Both the position numbers and the translations under genes were made by a program. Positions 36,052 to 45,247 of a stretch of DNA of 64,000 nt are shown here, piece after piece; position 1 is the first letter of the stretch; each line of letters opens with the position of its first letter. The notes beneath the pieces were generated by a model that saw only the letters and a program-made list of their open reading frames with translations, was not told the DNA's origin and ran no database searches. Location: NCBI RefSeq assembly GCF_000317435.1, contig NC_019751.1, forward strand, positions 620,001-684,000, given 5' to 3'. The DNA comes from Calothrix sp. PCC 6303 (GTDB lineage: Bacteria; Cyanobacteriota; Cyanobacteriia; Cyanobacteriales; Nostocaceae).

Positions 36052-37830
36052 TCACCCTGTGACGACTGTACCTCCAACTGCACCGGAGTAAACTAAACCT
36101 CGCTGAATATCCATTGTTAAAATTGTGCCATCACGTACTATCTCTGTTACTGCTTTCACCCCTACAATCACGGGTACACCCAAACGCATACCGATAACAG
36201 CCGCGTGACTTGTAAGACTTTCTTCTTCAGTAATAATACCTGATGCTTTGCGAATCGCATCGACAAAATCTGCACTTGTGCGCGAGACAACTAAAATATC
36301 ACCATTATTAAAATTACTTGCATCTAAGCTGCTGTGGGCAACTCTAGCACGACCAGTTACAGAACCTTGTCCCAAACCGATACCATGTCCTAAAACTGCT
36401 GTGACAACTTCAACCTTGATTAAGTCGGTGGAACCTGAAACCCCTTGTAAGGTTCCTGCTGTCATTACGACTAAATCACCTTCTGATACTAATTTATTTT
36501 CTAAAGCCACATTCAAAGCAGCTTGAAAGGTTTGTCCCGCAGATGGTAATTCCAATACTAACAACGGTTTGACACCCCACACCATTTGTAGCTGACGTGC
36601 CACGTTGACATGGGGGGTGACAGCTAAAATTGGTGTTTGTGGGCGAAATTTAGACACATTTCTGGCTGTGGAACCTGTTTGTGTCAACGACATAATCGCC
36701 GCTGCACCTAATTGTTCGGCAATTTGTCCTACTGCTTGGCTAATGGCGTTGGGAATCGAACGTCGAGTATCTCCCTTTCGTGCATTGGTATTTTCATATG
36801 CTTCCTGTTCGATACGTTCGGCAATTCTTGCCATGGTTGCTACTGCTTCCACTGCAAATTTACCGACGGCTGTCTCGTTGGATAACATTACTGCATCAGT
36901 GCCGTCCAAAATTGCGTTTGCCACATCCGACACCTCAGCGCGGGTAGGACGGGGATTATTCACCATACTATCCAACATCTGGGTAGCGGTGATGATGGGG
37001 ATGCCAAGGCGATTAGCGGTGGCAATCAGACGCTTTTGGAGAACGGGGACATCTTCGGCAGGTAATTCCACACCCAAGTCACCCCGCGCTACCATGACAC
37101 CATCACAAAGTGCCAACACTGCTTCCATTTGTTCGATGGCTTCGTGTTTCTCGATTTTGGCAATCACTGGAACTTGTTTCCCGGTGCTGGAAATTAGTTC
37201 TTTAATTTCGATGATGTCTTGGGGGTTGCGAACAAAGGACAATGCTACCCAGTCAACACCTTGATCTAAACCAAACATCAGATCTTCACGATCTTTGTCT
37301 GTCATGGCTTTGATGGAGAGGTAAACACCGGGGAAGTTGACACCTTTGCTGTTGGAAAGGGTTCCACCAACCGTCACCCGACAATGTAAATCTCCTTTTT
37401 CCTTATTTATATCCTCAACTACCATTTCTACCCGTCCATCATCTAACATGATGCAGGCACCTTTGGGGACTTCTTCCGCCAGATAGTCGTATGTCACACA
37501 GCTAATATCTTGATTTCCCACTACTGGACGGTTTGTGAGGGTGAAGCGATCGCCTTTTGCCACAACTATCGACCCATCCTCAAATTTACCCAAACGGATT
37601 TTGGGACCTTGTAAATCTTGAAGAATACCAACTGGTTGATTTAGTTCAAAGGCTGTTTGTCGAATCAAACGAATGCTACGCTGATGATCGGCATGGGAAC
37701 CATGGGAAAAATTCAGCCGTAGGGTTGTCGCACCTGCTTCGATAATTGCCTTCAGCATTTCTGGACTACTAGTTGCAGGTCCAACTGTAGCGACAATTTT
37801 GGTACGGCGAATCGAATCTCGTAATTGCAT
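36052..37830 (-). CDS. pyk: Pyruvate kinase with C-terminal PEP-utiliser domain
   Basis: A 592-residue pyruvate kinase, making pyruvate and ATP from phosphoenolpyruvate and ADP. Marks: TKIVATVGPATSSPEMLKAI, LRLNFSHGSHADH, GPKIRLG, VIAKIEKHEAIEQMEAVL with the active-site Lys, VARGDLGVELPAEDVPVLQK and ATQMLDSMVNNPRPTRAEVS. After the usual C-domain (about to residue 475) there is an extra PEP-utiliser mobile domain ending near 590, with TEEESLTSHAAVIGMRLGVP carrying the conserved His. This longer form is the usual cyanobacterial and Bacillus type. It is monocistronic with a hairpin after it. Confidence 0.96.
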   Translation of the reverse strand: MQLRDSIRRTKIVATVGPATSSPEMLKAIIEAGATTLRLNFSHGSHADHQRSIRLIRQTAFELNQPVGILQDLQGPKIRLGKFEDGSIVVAKGDRFTLTNRPVVGNQDISCVTYDYLAEEVPKGACIMLDDGRVEMVVEDINKEKGDLHCRVTVGGTLSNSKGVNFPGVYLSIKAMTDKDREDLMFGLDQGVDWVALSFVRNPQDIIEIKELISSTGKQVPVIAKIEKHEAIEQMEAVLALCDGVMVARGDLGVELPAEDVPVLQKRLIATANRLGIPIITATQMLDSMVNNPRPTRAEVSDVANAILDGTDAVMLSNETAVGKFAVEAVATMARIAERIEQEAYENTNARKGDTRRSIPNAISQAVGQIAEQLGAAAIMSLTQTGSTARNVSKFRPQTPILAVTPHVNVARQLQMVWGVKPLLVLELPSAGQTFQAALNVALENKLVSEGDLVVMTAGTLQGVSGSTDLIKVEVVTAVLGHGIGLGQGSVTGRARVAHSSLDASNFNNGDILVVSRTSADFVDAIRKASGIITEEESLTSHAAVIGMRLGVPVIVGVKAVTEIVRDGTILTMDIQRGLVYSGAVGGTVVTG

Positions 37831-38225
37831 AGGGAGGGGGAATTAATGATAGGAAGCTATCTGGGAATCATCGTAAAACTAAACTTACCAGCTTTTTGTT
37901 CCTGCCGATATTTTAAACGGGGGTGTCACACAGACCTCGCCTTGTAATGGCAAGACTTCGTTAGGGTTTAGGGATCTTAGGTTAGGTATGGAGGAAACTT
38001 ACTTGCGACTTGTTTTAATCACTCAGCATTTAGCATAATTTCTCTACAGTAGACCTGTAAAGTCTCCTGGAAATGGCAGGCTGTAATCCCTCTTATTCAT
38101 AACCTATAGTCCAATTTTCTATCGGTTATATGAAGATATTAAATTAATCTTGCCTACACAAAACTTTATTATTGGTCGGATTGTGTCGTATATTCGTAAT
38201 ATTTGATGGTTTGAAGGAGTTTGTA
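37831..38225. other. Divergent promoter region of pyk and crtR
   Basis: About 395 bp between the divergent pyk and crtR genes. It must hold both promoters. A tract near 37960-37975 contains GGCAAGACTTCG, a word shared with other dispersed repeats. No gene is seen. Confidence 0.5.
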
Positions 38226-39110
38226 ATGCTCACGTCGGAGGCACCAAAGCTACTGACTGTCCCACCAAAGGAATTATTAATGCCTCCGGGGGGTTTTAAC
38301 CCAACGCTGCTGATGTTCTTAGGCGCGATTGGTTTAGTCATTCTGTCTGTTTGCGGTTATTGGTCTTGGGGATGGCAACACTGGGTTTGCTTTGGCTTAA
38401 ATGTTTTGGCACTACACATCTCTGGAACTGTCATCCATGATGCTTGTCACCAAGCCGCACACAGCAATAAGATTATTAATTCTATGTTGGGACATGCCAG
38501 CGCCATCATGCTGGCATTCGCTTACCCCGTATTTACACGAGTACACTTACAACACCACGGTAATGTTAATGACCCCAAAAATGACCCTGATCATTTTGTT
38601 TCTACAGGTGGTCCACTATGGATGATTGCTGTACGCTTTTTCTATCATGAAATATTTTTCTTCCAGCGCAAGCTGTGGCGAAAATATGAGTTATTGGAAT
38701 GGTTTCTCAGTCGTTTGGTTGTGGGATTAATTGTCTATTTTGCCGCGCAACACGGCTTTTTAGGTTATGTCCTCAATTTTTGGTTTGTTCCTTCTCTGGT
38801 GGTGGGAATTGCCCTAGGATTGTTTTTTGACTATCTCCCACATCGCCCTTTTGAAGAGCGTAACCGCTGGAAAAATGCTCGTGTCTATGCGAGTCCAATT
38901 TTGAATATCCTGATATTAGGTCAAAATTATCACCTAGTTCATCACCTTTGGCCCTCTGTGCCTTGGTATAAATATCAACAAACTTATTACTTAATGAAAC
39001 CTACATTGGATGCAAAAGGTTCTCCCCAATCCCTGGGGCTATTGAGTAAGAAAGACTTTCTCGGATTTATGTATGATATTTTTCTAGGGATTCGTTTTCA
39101 TAAGCATTGA
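38226..39110 (+). CDS. crtR: Beta-carotene hydroxylase CrtR
   Basis: A 294-residue membrane diiron hydroxylase of the fatty-acid-desaturase superfamily. CrtR adds 3-hydroxyl groups to beta-carotene rings to make zeaxanthin and, in some species, acts on other carotenoids. The histidine boxes are HDACH (in GTVIHDACHQAAHSN), HLQHH (FTRVHLQHHGNVND) and HLVHH (GQNYHLVHHLWPSVPWYKYQ). Four hydrophobic helices separate them. I chose the ATG at 38226, preceded by AAGGAG; an in-frame ATG at 38172 would add 18 residues not expected in the family. A hairpin follows at 39116-39162. Confidence 0.93.
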   Translation: MLTSEAPKLLTVPPKELLMPPGGFNPTLLMFLGAIGLVILSVCGYWSWGWQHWVCFGLNVLALHISGTVIHDACHQAAHSNKIINSMLGHASAIMLAFAYPVFTRVHLQHHGNVNDPKNDPDHFVSTGGPLWMIAVRFFYHEIFFFQRKLWRKYELLEWFLSRLVVGLIVYFAAQHGFLGYVLNFWFVPSLVVGIALGLFFDYLPHRPFEERNRWKNARVYASPILNILILGQNYHLVHHLWPSVPWYKYQQTYYLMKPTLDAKGSPQSLGLLSKKDFLGFMYDIFLGIRFHKH

Positions 39111-39115
39111 ACTCA

Positions 39116-39162
39116 AAACGCGATCGCATTCTCTGGAAAATAGATGAAATGCGATCACGTTT
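39116..39162. terminator. Hairpin between crtR and a convergent gene
   Basis: AAACGCGATCGCATT and AATGCGATCACGTTT pair over 15 bp with one mismatch, 6 bp after the crtR stop. The left arm carries a HIP1 octamer. It probably terminates crtR and the convergent 96-residue gene. Confidence 0.65.
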
Positions 39163-39173
39163 CCCAAAATTAT

Positions 39174-39464
39174 CTAAATCTCCGCCGAAATACTCTGAGC
39201 CTGAATTAACTCAATATTGCTAGCAAATTCTAAACGATCAAGAGATTCGGTAAAAAAGATAAACCCTTTGTACGCGGTCGCATATTTGTAAATTTTTGTG
39301 AAGAATCCTTCGACCGTGACAATTACCAATGGCTCCGGGTTTTTGGCGATAATACTCAAAAAATCCTCGCACTTGAGACGCACACCTGTACCTCTATCAG
39401 TGAATATTGTTCCAAAAGCTACATTAGATTGAGATTGTCCAGAACCATTACCTGAAAATTTCAT
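39174..39464 (-). CDS. Conserved-looking hypothetical protein, 96 residues
   Basis: A small soluble alpha/beta protein with segments VAFGTIFTDRGTGVRLKCED, PEPLVIVTVEGFFTKIYKYA and GFIFFTESLDRLEF. I recognise no named family. It is the last gene of a same-strand run sppA, aroH and this gene, 38 bp after aroH, so it may be cotranscribed with aroH. Function unknown. Confidence 0.65.
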   Translation of the reverse strand: MKFSGNGSGQSQSNVAFGTIFTDRGTGVRLKCEDFLSIIAKNPEPLVIVTVEGFFTKIYKYATAYKGFIFFTESLDRLEFASNIELIQAQSISAEI

Positions 39465-39502
39465 ATTTTCTTAAGTATTTTCACTGGGAATACATGCGTA
39501 TT

Positions 39503-39922
39503 CTAAACCTTGGTTTCCACGGCTGACTGTGATGGATGTAACGACTGTGGTAAACTCCAGTCTGGACGAAGGTTTTTAGCTTTTTGCAGATAAATATGTT
39601 GAACAGGAAAAGAGGTTGGTAATTGAGCGTGAATGAGAAAGCGAATGCAGCGTTCTAAACTACCCTGGACATACATTTGTTGAACATCCAGCATTGGTAC
39701 TGTATCCCAGAACGGACGCGATCGCGCGATCGCAGCGGGGAAAATGGCATCCAAATCCCGTGTCACCGAAAAAGTGACGCTGAGAATTTCATTCGGATGT
39801 AAACAATTTCGAGTTTGCAACTCATCCAGTAGTTCTGTAACTGCTTCACGCATTGCCTCAACCGTATTTTCCCTAACGGTTGTCGCACCCCGAATTGCCC
39901 GCATTTGCCACTCTACATCCAC
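39503..39922 (-). CDS. aroH: Chorismate mutase, AroH class
   Basis: A 139-residue monofunctional chorismate mutase of the trimeric AroH fold, converting chorismate to prephenate for phenylalanine and tyrosine synthesis. Marks: MRAIRGATTVRENT with the active-site Arg, LSVTFSVTRDLDAIFPA, VPMLDVQQMYVQGSLERCIR with the catalytic-site Arg, and QHIYLQKAKNLRPDWSL at the end. The ATG at residue 7 would give the Bacillus-like start. It lies between sppA and the 96-residue gene on the same strand. Confidence 0.93.
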   Translation of the reverse strand: MDVEWQMRAIRGATTVRENTVEAMREAVTELLDELQTRNCLHPNEILSVTFSVTRDLDAIFPAAIARSRPFWDTVPMLDVQQMYVQGSLERCIRFLIHAQLPTSFPVQHIYLQKAKNLRPDWSLPQSLHPSQSAVETKV

Positions 39923-39940
39923 GAAAATACCCTCCTTAAA

Positions 39941-39987
39941 TCAGTTATCAGTTACCAGTTATCAGTTACCAGCTATCAGTTATCAAC
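39941..39987. repeat. Short tandem repeat tract
   Basis: The heptamer pair CAGTTAT/CAGTTAC alternates (CAGTTATCAGTTACCAGTTA and onward) between aroH and sppA. Similar tracts occur at 45084-45108 and, inverted, at 45187-45230. Such tandem heptamers are typical of filamentous cyanobacteria. Confidence 0.8.
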
Positions 39988-40008
39988 TTTGTTCCCTGTT
40001 CCCTGTTC

Positions 40009-40827
40009 CTAAGCTTTATAAATCCACAAAGGTAAACCACTAGTAGATAGTTCAAAGTTCAGCCAATCAATTCCAGATTTTATGGTTCCTGTTTGTTGTT
40101 TACCTTGAAGAACTCTACTTAACAAAGGTTTACGTTCTTCGAGAGTAAAACAGGGAGTTTTTTCTGGATCTAAATTGACCAATTCACAAGCCCAGCGACG
40201 CGCATCTTCTTCAGAGCCTAATTTATCAACTAAACCTAATTCTACGGCTTGTTGACCAGTAAAAATCCTCCCATCGGCGAAACTGCGAACTGTTTCCTCC
40301 GATAAATTTCGACCTTCGGCAACTGTACCCACAAATTGACTGTAGCTAGAGTCAATTAAGTCTTGGAGAATTATTTGTTCTGGTTGAGTTAATTCTCTAT
40401 CGAAAGACAAAATATCCTTGTAGGGACCGGATTTGATGACTTTAAAGGAAACACCAACTTTTTCTAATAGTCTTTCCAAATTATTGCCACGGAGAATTAC
40501 GCCGATACTGCCAGTAATGGTTCCAGGGTTTGCCATAATGTGATGGGCACCCACACCAATATAGACACCCCCAGAAGCCGAAATATTGCCAAAGCTAGCA
40601 ATAATTTTGACCTTTTCTCCTAAGCGCTTCAAAGCACTATAAATTTCTTGGGAATCTCCGACTGTTCCACCAGGACTATCGATACGTAGGAGTAAAGCGG
40701 GAAATTTCTTCTCTTCAACCGTTTTTAACGCTTCTAATACTCGCTTGCGTGTTGCACCTGCAATCGCACCTGTAATTTCAATTCGAGCGATCTGTTTACT
40801 TAACCTGGGCTTAAAGGGCCAAACCAT
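40009..40827 (-). CDS. sppA: Signal peptide peptidase SppA, short form
   Basis: A 272-residue serine-lysine protease of family S49, which degrades cleaved signal peptides in the membrane. The nucleophile is Ser85 in GNISASGGVYIG and the general base is Lys137 in SGPYKDI. LLRIDSPGGTVGDS, NPGTITGSIGVI and DGRIFTGQQAVELGLVDKLG are also family marks. This is the single-domain bacterial form. There is no strong N-terminal membrane anchor, so its attachment is unclear. Followed by aroH after 86 bp carrying a tandem repeat. Confidence 0.92.
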   Translation of the reverse strand: MVWPFKPRLSKQIARIEITGAIAGATRKRVLEALKTVEEKKFPALLLRIDSPGGTVGDSQEIYSALKRLGEKVKIIASFGNISASGGVYIGVGAHHIMANPGTITGSIGVILRGNNLERLLEKVGVSFKVIKSGPYKDILSFDRELTQPEQIILQDLIDSSYSQFVGTVAEGRNLSEETVRSFADGRIFTGQQAVELGLVDKLGSEEDARRWACELVNLDPEKTPCFTLEERKPLLSRVLQGKQQTGTIKSGIDWLNFELSTSGLPLWIYKA

Positions 40828-41097
40828 GAGTAATTAAAAAAACTTATAACAATTCAAATATAGATCATCATAGGGAACAGGGAATGATTAATGAGTAATG
40901 GGTTTAATTGAATTTGCGGAATTCCCCATGCTTCTATAAGCTGTGGATGCATAGTAACGTGCGCTTGTAGAACAAATTAAACCGCCTATAGACGGCTGCC
41001 TGTAGAGGTTCTGTAAGACCAAACTATGCACTCTTCAACGCTAACCTGGCTGAATCTATTTGATGCAAGATTTACGCATGGTTAAAAAATACTCTAA

Positions 41098-41448
41098 TTA
41101 CAGTCGAACTTCTAGGACTGTGCTGTAAGTATGTGCATCATTAGAAACAATATTGCTAAAAAATTCTGTATCGTGCAAATTTTGAAAACCTTGTGTTTGT
41201 CTCATTGCAGCTAGATCTTCAACACTATCCCAAATGGCAACAGCAGTAACCCTTGTACCATCATCACTCACAAGTAACTTAGCTTCGATAAATCCAGGTT
41301 GCTGTTTTACAACTTCCCTGTAAACTCTAGAAATTGCTTCAAAGGCAGTTTGTTGTTTGTCAGGCAGCACAGTAAAAACATTCACAAATGTAATCATCGT
41401 TTCAAGTTCATCCGCCCTATCGCTAGTTTTTTCCTGATTTATCATCAA
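41098..41448 (-). CDS. Antibiotic biosynthesis monooxygenase (ABM) domain protein
   Basis: A 116-residue dimeric alpha/beta-barrel protein. MITFVNVFTVLPDKQQTAFE, YREVVKQQPGFIEAKLLVS and TAVAIWDSVEDLAAMR match the ABM fold (PF03992), which covers small quinol monooxygenases and heme-degrading enzymes. The exact substrate is unknown. The ATG at residue 20 (41391) could be the true start, since the fold begins there. It precedes the 98-residue membrane protein gene by a 36-bp intergenic gap in the other direction. Confidence 0.75.
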   Translation of the reverse strand: MMINQEKTSDRADELETMITFVNVFTVLPDKQQTAFEAISRVYREVVKQQPGFIEAKLLVSDDGTRVTAVAIWDSVEDLAAMRQTQGFQNLHDTEFFSNIVSNDAHTYSTVLEVRL

Positions 41449-41484
41449 CCATCTTTTGTCTAATTTGTCAATGCCTAAATCCTG

Positions 41485-41781
41485 CTATGAATTCAAACGC
41501 AAAATTATATGCCTGTAATGTACATAGGTATCAAACAAACCACCAACAAAGCTACAGGTGAGGCTAATCACAATTAATCCTCGCAGTGGGACTCCAGTTC
41601 CAAAGACGGAAAGAAAGAGTAAAATTTGATTAGCGATCGCATGACTCAATTCACGCAAGCCAGGGAAGTGAGCAAAGGCAAATAAACTGCCAAATACTAC
41701 CCCCACCAGAATCATCGGCGCAATAAAACAGAAAACGATAGTTAAAAGCAGCGATCGCAGAAAATTAGCAAAAATAATCAT
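41485..41781 (-). CDS. Small integral membrane protein, unknown
   Basis: A 98-residue protein with two or three hydrophobic helices (about 5-30, 35-50 and 55-78) and a C-terminus VHYRHIILRLN. No family recognised. It lies upstream of the ABM gene on the same strand with a 36-bp gap and is probably cotranscribed with it. Function unknown. Confidence 0.6.
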   Translation of the reverse strand: MIIFANFLRSLLLTIVFCFIAPMILVGVVFGSLFAFAHFPGLRELSHAIANQILLFLSVFGTGVPLRGLIVISLTCSFVGGLFDTYVHYRHIILRLNS

Positions 41782-42513
41782 GTAGGAATGGCTCCGTATT
41801 TAAGGTAGAAAACAGCCGTTTACCTAAAACCTTCGCTTTCTACAATAATTGGCAAACCCGACAATTAGGGAATAATTCAAAAATCTTAAATCTTAATTAA
41901 AATAGATACATACTTACTATTTCTTCTGATTTCTGGTGCTACCAAGTCTCAAATACTTCTCCAGCTTATGATTCAGACATTTTATCTTTAGTGTTGCCCT
42001 TAAATAAAGGTAACAAACTTGCTTAAAAAACTTAACTTTCTGAGAATTGATTTAACCTAAGTTAACTAAACTCCTCTGAGTTGGGCATTACACCATGGCT
42101 AAAAGTCAATGAAGGCAGAAGGTAAGAGGAAGCTTGAACACGAAAGCAAAAACTTTTACCCTCGTCATAAGCTGCTACCCAGCTAAATCCCAATAAATTC
42201 AAAAATTACAACCTTTGTGGTGCGGGCAGCCTTCGATGGTTCCTGAGCCTGTCGGAACGAAGTGTACCGGAGGTAAGGACTGACTTGTACTGAGCCTAGT
42301 CGGAACGAAGTGTACCGCAGGTAAAGTAGCGCTCACGCCGAAGTCTTGCCGGCTTTAGATATAATATATATTCAGATATATAAATTAGGCGCTTAATAGC
42401 TTAGTTATTCCCAAAGTATCAACTTAATTTCTACAAAATCTCTCCAAAACTAGCTCCAAAATTTAGCCCTAAATTTAGTATGATGTCGGCAGACACATAG
42501 TTGTTAGCAAAAA
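41782..42513. other. Intergenic region with a composite repeat
   Basis: About 730 bp. The first 400 bp show only AT-rich sequence. From about 42219 to 42358 lies a repeat in which GGTTCCTGAGCCTGTCGGAA and CGAAGTGTACCGGAGGTAAG, then TAGCGCTCACGCCGAAGTCT, are the inverse of the interior of the element at 16701. The unit GTCGGAACGAAGTGTACC is present twice. No gene is seen. Confidence 0.6.
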
Positions 42514-43305
42514 TTGAGCGAAACCACACCAAAATCTAGCCTAGGCGCATGGGGTCAACGCTTGTTGACTGCAACATTTTTAGCTGGGCAAGTATTTATA
42601 CATCTAATTAAAGGCAAAATTCACAGACGCAACACAATCGAACAAATGGCAATGGTTGGTCCTGACTCGCTACTGATTGCTTTAGTCACAGCGGTTTTCG
42701 TCGGGGCTGTATTTACAATTCAGGTAGCACGAGAATTTATTGCCTTTGGTGCCCCCAACTTAGTTGGGGGAGTATTAGCTGTTGCTTTAACGCGAGAACT
42801 ATCACCAGTCTTGACAGCTGTCATTTTAGCTGGACGAGTTGGTTCGGCTTTTGCCGCCGAAATCGGTACCATGCGGGTTACAGAACAAATTGATGCGTTG
42901 GTGATGTTAAAAACCGATCCCATTGATTACTTAGTAATTCCCCGCGTGGTGGCTTGCATACTGATGCTACCAATTTTGACTCTATTTTCCCTCGTCACGG
43001 GAATTTTAGGAGGATTAATTATTGCCGGAACCGTTTATAATCTTTCCGATTCTGTTTTTCTTGATTCAGCCCGTAGTCTTTTAGATATTGGAGATATAGC
43101 TAATGCCATGATTAAAGCCTGTTGTTTTGGTGCTTTAATTGCCATTATCGGCTGCAACTGGGGATTAACCACCACAGGAGGGGCAAAAGGTGTCGGGCAA
43201 TCCACCACCACAGCAGTAGTTACATCTTTACTAATGATCTTTATCTTTAACTTTTTTCTTTCGGCACTTATGTTCCAGGGTACAGGTAGCGCATTACAGC
43301 AATGA
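42514..43305 (+). CDS. MlaE-family ABC transporter permease
   Basis: A 263-residue membrane protein of the MlaE family (PF02405), the permease of ABC systems moving phospholipids between the two envelope membranes. Marks: VGPDSLLIALVTAVFVGAVF, VALTRELSPVLTAVILAGRV, GSAFAAEIGTMRVTEQIDAL, and the ending GCNWGLTTTGGAKGVGQSTT. The start is TTG at 42514. The ATPase and MCE partners are not adjacent. It is followed on the same strand by DUF3119, DUF3086 and plsY genes. Confidence 0.93.
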   Translation: MSETTPKSSLGAWGQRLLTATFLAGQVFIHLIKGKIHRRNTIEQMAMVGPDSLLIALVTAVFVGAVFTIQVAREFIAFGAPNLVGGVLAVALTRELSPVLTAVILAGRVGSAFAAEIGTMRVTEQIDALVMLKTDPIDYLVIPRVVACILMLPILTLFSLVTGILGGLIIAGTVYNLSDSVFLDSARSLLDIGDIANAMIKACCFGALIAIIGCNWGLTTTGGAKGVGQSTTTAVVTSLLMIFIFNFFLSALMFQGTGSALQQ

Positions 43306-43382
43306 TAAAACGAATATATGGCGATCGCCTATTGCCCGTAAAATATATGTAAGATGTGGTTTAAAAAGCAGGGTTTGAAATT

Positions 43383-43769
43383 GTGACAACTTCGATGCCT
43401 CCATTATCGGTGACAACCGTTGAGCTAAAGCCAAGCTACAATATTCCTTTGGTTTTGGTAATTGCGGGAATTCCCTTAATATTTTTTCAGCCTTGGATTG
43501 GGAGTGCGATCGCGCTTTTCGGTTTATTCTTAATGTTCCAAACTGTAAATATCCGTTTGATTTTTACTCCCACCGCTTTAGATGTCTACCGCAAAGATAC
43601 ATTAATTCGTAGTTTTCCCTACCAAGAATGGGAAAATTGGCGGATATTCTGGAATCCAGTTCCCATTCTGTTTTATTTTAAAGAGGTTAAAAGTATTCAT
43701 TTTCTGCCAATTATATTTGACCCCAAAACCTTAAAAACCTGTTTGGAAGAACGTTGTCCTCGGAAATAG
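43383..43769 (+). CDS. DUF3119 family protein
   Basis: A 128-residue protein with two N-terminal hydrophobic helices (about 20-55) and a C-terminal cytoplasmic part TALDVYRKDTLIRSFPYQEW, then FKEVKSIHFLPIIFDPKTL. It matches DUF3119, a cyanobacterial and plastid family of unknown function with a PH-like look. The start is GTG at 43383. Lying 77 bp after the MlaE permease, it may be part of that transporter unit. Confidence 0.8.
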   Translation: MTTSMPPLSVTTVELKPSYNIPLVLVIAGIPLIFFQPWIGSAIALFGLFLMFQTVNIRLIFTPTALDVYRKDTLIRSFPYQEWENWRIFWNPVPILFYFKEVKSIHFLPIIFDPKTLKTCLEERCPRK

Positions 43770-43933
43770 GGCAATGATTTTGAATTTTCCATCTGATGGT
43801 GAGTCCCAGTTGTACGTTGGGTACAACAAAGCGTAACCCAACGCAACTTTCTGCCTTGCGATCAATTGAAGGTATTCTTTTATTGAAAATCCCTTCTTTA
43901 AATGCTCTATATGTAAGTTGCAATATTTTATTT

Positions 43934-45082
43934 ATGAACGGAGACGAATCTCAAACCCCAGATCATAACATTGAGTTAACAACAGAAGGTGAAACCGACT
44001 CAGAAAACCCAAATGAAAACCCAAATATTGAAGTAGTCGAAAATACCCCCCCAGAAATGGCTGTAGTTCCAGTCCAACAAACAAGTACAGAACCAGAAAA
44101 TCAACTCTTGGAACTACAACAAACTGAAGCTGAATTAAAAAAAGAAATTGCCGAATTACAAGCATCATCCAAAGCTTTACAGCAGCAAATAAATACAACC
44201 CAAATAGCAATGGGGACATTAATTCAGGAATCCCTCTCGCAACTAGAACAACGCAAGCAGGCATTACAATTATCTGTAGAACAGTTGGAACGTCGTCAGG
44301 AACGCATTCGCAACGAAATGCGAACCACCTTTGCTGGTACATCTCAAGATTTAGCCGTCAGAGTTCAAGGCTTTAAAGACTATCTAACTGGTAGTTTACA
44401 GGATTTAGCAGTTGCCGCAGAGCAGTTGCAATTAGCACCTAAAATCCGCGAAGAACCCGAAAGAACTCCCGAAAGAATACCAGTACGGGAAGTGAGTAGA
44501 ACTCCAGAAACTCAATCTGGCACACCTCAGTTTGCCCAACAGCAATTTCAAGAAACAGGTAAGCAAATTCGCCGTTTAATCGAGCAATATCGAACCAAAC
44601 CCGATTACTATGGTCCTCCGTGGCAACTGCGACGAACCTTTGAACCTGTCCATGCAGAACGGGTTTCCAACTGGTTTTTTAACCAAGGTGGAAGGGGTGC
44701 ATTGCGGACAATGGGTAGCCGCTTACAGAACATTTTAGTTGCTTCCGCCGCAATTTCGATCCTGCACAAACTATATAGCGATCGCGTGCGAGTTATAGTC
44801 CTTACCAGCACTCCCGAACGCCTAGGTGAATGGCGACGCGGTTTACAAGATTGCCTGGGAATCGGTCGTCCAGACTTTGGGCGCGATGGGGGAGTAGTAA
44901 TATTTGAGACAGCGGAGGCAGTTGTACAGAGAGCCGAACGTTTGGTAAAGGCAAATATGATGCCTTTAATTATTATTGATGATTCCGAAGACCAAATAAG
45001 TTTAGCTTTACTGCAATTTCCCCTTTGGTTAGCATTTGCACCCGATCCTCGGATGATGCGAAGCAATGATGATGACTTTTAA
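43934..45082 (+). CDS. DUF3086 family protein
   Basis: About 382 residues from ATG 43934, taken because the preceding 46 in-frame codons look unlike protein. An acidic, low-complexity start is followed by a long coiled coil (about 55-165 in this numbering), a proline-rich linker, then the conserved C-terminal domain PDYYGPPWQLRRTFEPVHAE, VRVIVLTSTPERLGEWRRGL, GGVVIFETAEAVVQRAER and PLWLAFAPDPRMMRSNDDDF. DUF3086 is limited to cyanobacteria; its function is unknown. It lies between DUF3119 and plsY. Confidence 0.8.
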   Translation: MNGDESQTPDHNIELTTEGETDSENPNENPNIEVVENTPPEMAVVPVQQTSTEPENQLLELQQTEAELKKEIAELQASSKALQQQINTTQIAMGTLIQESLSQLEQRKQALQLSVEQLERRQERIRNEMRTTFAGTSQDLAVRVQGFKDYLTGSLQDLAVAAEQLQLAPKIREEPERTPERIPVREVSRTPETQSGTPQFAQQQFQETGKQIRRLIEQYRTKPDYYGPPWQLRRTFEPVHAERVSNWFFNQGGRGALRTMGSRLQNILVASAAISILHKLYSDRVRVIVLTSTPERLGEWRRGLQDCLGIGRPDFGRDGGVVIFETAEAVVQRAERLVKANMMPLIIIDDSEDQISLALLQFPLWLAFAPDPRMMRSNDDDF

Positions 45083-45083
45083 A

Positions 45084-45230
45084 TCAGTTAACAGTTAACA
45101 GTTATCACGGCAAGAGACACAACAAAGCTCAGTGAAGCTCGACTCCAACTCATAGCTTTTAGATATGGGAAACGAGGTTTCCCAAATGATAACTGGTAAC
45201 TGATAACTGGTAACTGGTAACTGATAACTG
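45084..45230. repeat. Two short tandem repeat tracts
   Basis: TCAGTTAACAGTTAACAGTT at about 45084-45108 and AACTGGTAACTGATAACTGG with further units at 45187-45230 flank an 80-bp spacer with the hairpin GGGAAACGAGGTTTCCC. The second tract is the inverse of the one at 39941. Confidence 0.75.
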
Positions 45231-45247
45231 TATTCTTCAGAAATATT

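Noticed and set aside
36605-37264. A 219-codon open frame on the plus strand inside pyk
   Set aside because: It is antisense to a conserved catalytic part of pyruvate kinase and shows no protein-like motif.
44608-45066. A 152-codon minus-strand open frame
   Set aside because: It is the antisense of the conserved end of the DUF3086 gene, with many Arg, Ser and Pro codons typical of a shadow frame.
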